NCBI GenBank assembly: GCA_900545915.1
Contig: URAV01000005.1
Location: 55,505 to 119,504 of the forward strand
DNA: 64,000 nt
Source: an uncultured Porphyromonadaceae bacterium
Lineage (GTDB): Bacteria > Bacteroidota > Bacteroidia > Bacteroidales > Coprobacteraceae
Direction: 5' to 3'
The notes under the pieces are model-generated. The model saw only the letters and a list, made by a program, of their open reading frames with translations. It was not told where the DNA came from and searched no databases. How positions within the stretch are numbered: the first letter of the stretch is position 1; each line of letters opens with the position of its first letter. Positions 62,828 through 64,000 of this stretch are shown here, piece after piece. The position numbers and the translations under genes are program-made.

Positions 62828-63073
62828 TTAACGGAACAGATTTTTTATTTTACGGATAATTTTTAATCCTATCATAAAACCGTCAAATATGGCAAATCCC
62901 GTTGTCAATTTTTTCATCAATGACGAATGCATCGGATTAAAAGTAAACGGTTCTGTCAACAAATGATAAGACTCGACAAGTTTTTGTTGCTGATTTTCAA
63001 TTTGTTTTTTCAGTTCTTGTTTTTGAATCAACAAATCTTCTAACGTTATCTTTTTCTCTTGGATATTCATCAT
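62828..63073 (-). CDS. Small hypothetical protein of YtxH/holin cluster
   Basis: An 81-residue protein: a coiled coil (KKITLEDLLIQKQELKKQIE), a linker (FTFNPMHSSLMKKL) and a hydrophobic-cationic C-terminus (GFAIFDGFMIGLKIIRKIKN). It overlaps the upstream holin-like gene by 4 nt (ATGA). This three-gene layout with YtxH and a DUF1469-like protein recurs in Bacteroidales. No known function. Confidence 0.7.
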   Translation of the reverse strand: MMNIQEKKITLEDLLIQKQELKKQIENQQQKLVESYHLLTEPFTFNPMHSSLMKKLTTGFAIFDGFMIGLKIIRKIKNLFR

Positions 63074-63423
63074 ATATCTTTTAAAAATAATTTATACAGA
63101 AACCGAACTATCGGGTTAATTATGAGCTGTTTTCTTAATAAAATAACAATGACTAACATCAACAGGCAAATACAGCCTATAATACTAAAAGCCCCTATTA
63201 GGCCAATAGCCGGTTCTAATAAATAAGCCAAAGCAAAAAGCAAATAAAAAAGAGCCCCTCCCCCAAGAATGACACTTATCATTAAAACAAGAAAAGCCGA
63301 AATAAGAATTGTAAGTTTCTCAACTCCCTCAACTTTCAATAAATCTCGTTGTAATCCAAGATACTCTTTTATTTCAGAAATCAATTGATGCACAGATACA
63401 GATTTTGAATCATTATTTATCAT
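63070..63423 (-). CDS. Phage-holin-III-like (DUF1469) membrane protein
   Basis: A 117-residue protein: an amphipathic N-terminal helix (VHQLISEIKEYLGLQRDLLK), then two transmembrane helices (~45-70 and ~78-102) and a basic tail (RKQLIINPIVRFLYKLF). This is the holin superfamily III / DUF1469 pattern of chromosomal envelope proteins and not evidence for a prophage. I start at ATG 63423 (MINNDSKSV); the TTG at 63489 is not credible. It is 74 nt after the YtxH gene and overlaps the next gene by 4 nt. Confidence 0.78.
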   Translation of the reverse strand: MINNDSKSVSVHQLISEIKEYLGLQRDLLKVEGVEKLTILISAFLVLMISVILGGGALFYLLFALAYLLEPAIGLIGAFSIIGCICLLMLVIVILLRKQLIINPIVRFLYKLFLKDI

Positions 63424-63496
63424 AAAACACATAAACTTAAAGGACAAGTATAACAAGCATATATTATACAAATGCCATACTTGTCCCAAGAATTTT

Positions 63497-63709
63497 CTAC
63501 TCTTTATCCGAGCTTAGTTCTGAAGTAATCTGATCTACCAATTCATCCATCTCATGATGGTTCAATTTAATTCCTTTTTCACGAAGGAGCTGGCAAATTC
63601 GTTTACGAGTATCCTCTCCTTTTTCCGGAGCAAACAGAACTCCCAGTGCAGCACCAACAGCTGCGCCGCCCAAAAAGGCAAATAATGCTGATAAGTTTTT
63701 CATAATCAT
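63497..63709 (-). CDS. YtxH domain-containing protein
   Basis: A 70-residue protein: one glycine/alanine-rich transmembrane helix (ALFAFLGGAAVGAALGVLFA) followed by PEKGEDTRKRI, the standard YtxH signature, and a charged helical tail. Starts at ATG 63709 or 63703 are both possible. It is the first gene of a three-gene envelope cluster and may be stress-related by family. Repeat copy D lies ~200 nt upstream. Confidence 0.85.
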   Translation of the reverse strand: MIMKNLSALFAFLGGAAVGAALGVLFAPEKGEDTRKRICQLLREKGIKLNHHEMDELVDQITSELSSDKE

Positions 63710-63908
63710 TTATTTTTTAGTGCTATTACAAAGTTAACAAAAATCAGATCGTTTTTATTTTTTTCCACACAAAATATTCCACTTTTTTGAGATTATTTTA
63801 TTTTCTCTCAGTTAAATCCCCAAAGAGAAAAAAATTATATATAATGTATCTGAAAGAGGCGAACCTTTTTTTTACATCCACTTTAATGTATTATCTTTGA
63901 CTGTGTCT

Positions 63909-64000
63909 TAGAGCCTGTCGTAAATTTTGCTCGGGTCAGATTTGCGAGATTCTTTCGAGGATGTTTTTCTGTTTTTAGGAGGATGATAGCGGGCTATCTG
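63909..64000 (-). repeat. MITE-like repeat, copy D (cut by window end)
   Basis: TAGAGCCTGTCGTAAATTTT starts the element and CTCGGGTCAGATTTG, TTTCGAGGATG and GATAGCGGGCTATC follow, matching copy C in reverse orientation. About 90 of 177 bp lie in the window. Confidence 0.85.

Noticed and set aside
63070..63423. Prophage holin
   Set aside because: The DUF1469/holin III-like gene occurs in a YtxH cluster without any phage gene nearby; it is a chromosomal envelope protein family.
1..64000. CRISPR arrays, rRNA operons and SusC/SusD pairs
   Set aside because: No regularly spaced direct repeats, no rRNA-like sequence and no TonB-dependent receptor/SusD ORFs are present in the window.

Overview
The window reads as a chromosomal segment of a low-GC member of the order Bacteroidales. 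Supporting signs are promoters with the Bacteroidetes -7 box TAnnTTTG, many lipoproteins, two secreted proteins ending in type IX secretion (T9SS) sorting domains, a Rho factor with a very long polar N-terminal insert, and a KduI/KduD uronate module. T9SS cargo plus gut-type polysaccharide enzymes points to a Barnesiella/Coprobacter/Parabacteroides/Dysgonomonas-like organism rather than a typical Bacteroides. This is inference, because no 16S gene is present. I found no tRNA, rRNA or CRISPR array.

Layout. 1-2440: partial mannose-6-phosphate isomerase (runs off the left edge) and a T9SS-tailed GHL10 glycosidase. 2747-7700: accessory island with an SF1 helicase carrying an inserted nuclease-like domain, two orphan lipoproteins, a long structured leader and a decayed tyrosine-recombinase remnant. 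7794-13981: TRIC-type channel, GtrA, a GT39 glycosyltransferase, a TlpA-family-like protein without its thioredoxin domain, and a second polytopic membrane protein. 14089-25919: housekeeping genes (topB, Nudix, lipid kinase, HdeD-like, NlpC/P60, rho, tilS, pheS, nth, ybaK, gpmA). 26048-30065: T9SS pectate lyase and a PAP2-barrel fusion. 30270-36998: miaA coupled to a membrane-anchored pseudo-Nudix protein, DPP4, and glutamine-dependent NAD synthetase. 37043-44255: a tetR-tolC-mfp-RND efflux operon with two small tail genes, one PII-like. 44566-49539: malic enzyme, lysA and lysC. 49651-53910: a compact purU-hisH-hisA-hisF-hisIE-ftsE operon. 54029-60100: mtgA, then a uronate module (DUF4861 lipoprotein, kduD, kduI, lacI) with an operator on the kduI promoter, and prmA. 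60137-63709: TPR protein, TlpA-like lipoprotein, small lipoprotein, and a YtxH/holin-like envelope cluster.

Two non-coding signals stand out. First, a dispersed MITE-like repeat of about 177 bp with inverted ends (AGAGCCTGTCTAAATTTT) occurs four times (10589, 18408, 54759, 63909), and there are three isolated ends. One isolated end supplies the stop codon of the lipid kinase and another lies in the leader of the efflux operon. Second, a 118-nt, five-stem extended hairpin lies in the roughly 250-nt leader of the island lipoprotein operon.

Functionally, the secreted pectate lyase (26048) and the LacI-controlled KduI/KduD module (56410-58075) form a split route from pectin to 2-keto-3-deoxygluconate. 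The GtrA/GT39 pair, MtgA, the lipid kinase and PAP2 all concern the envelope. Start codons were moved from upstream TTG/GTG codons to internal ATGs where a promoter, terminator or signal peptide decided the matter.
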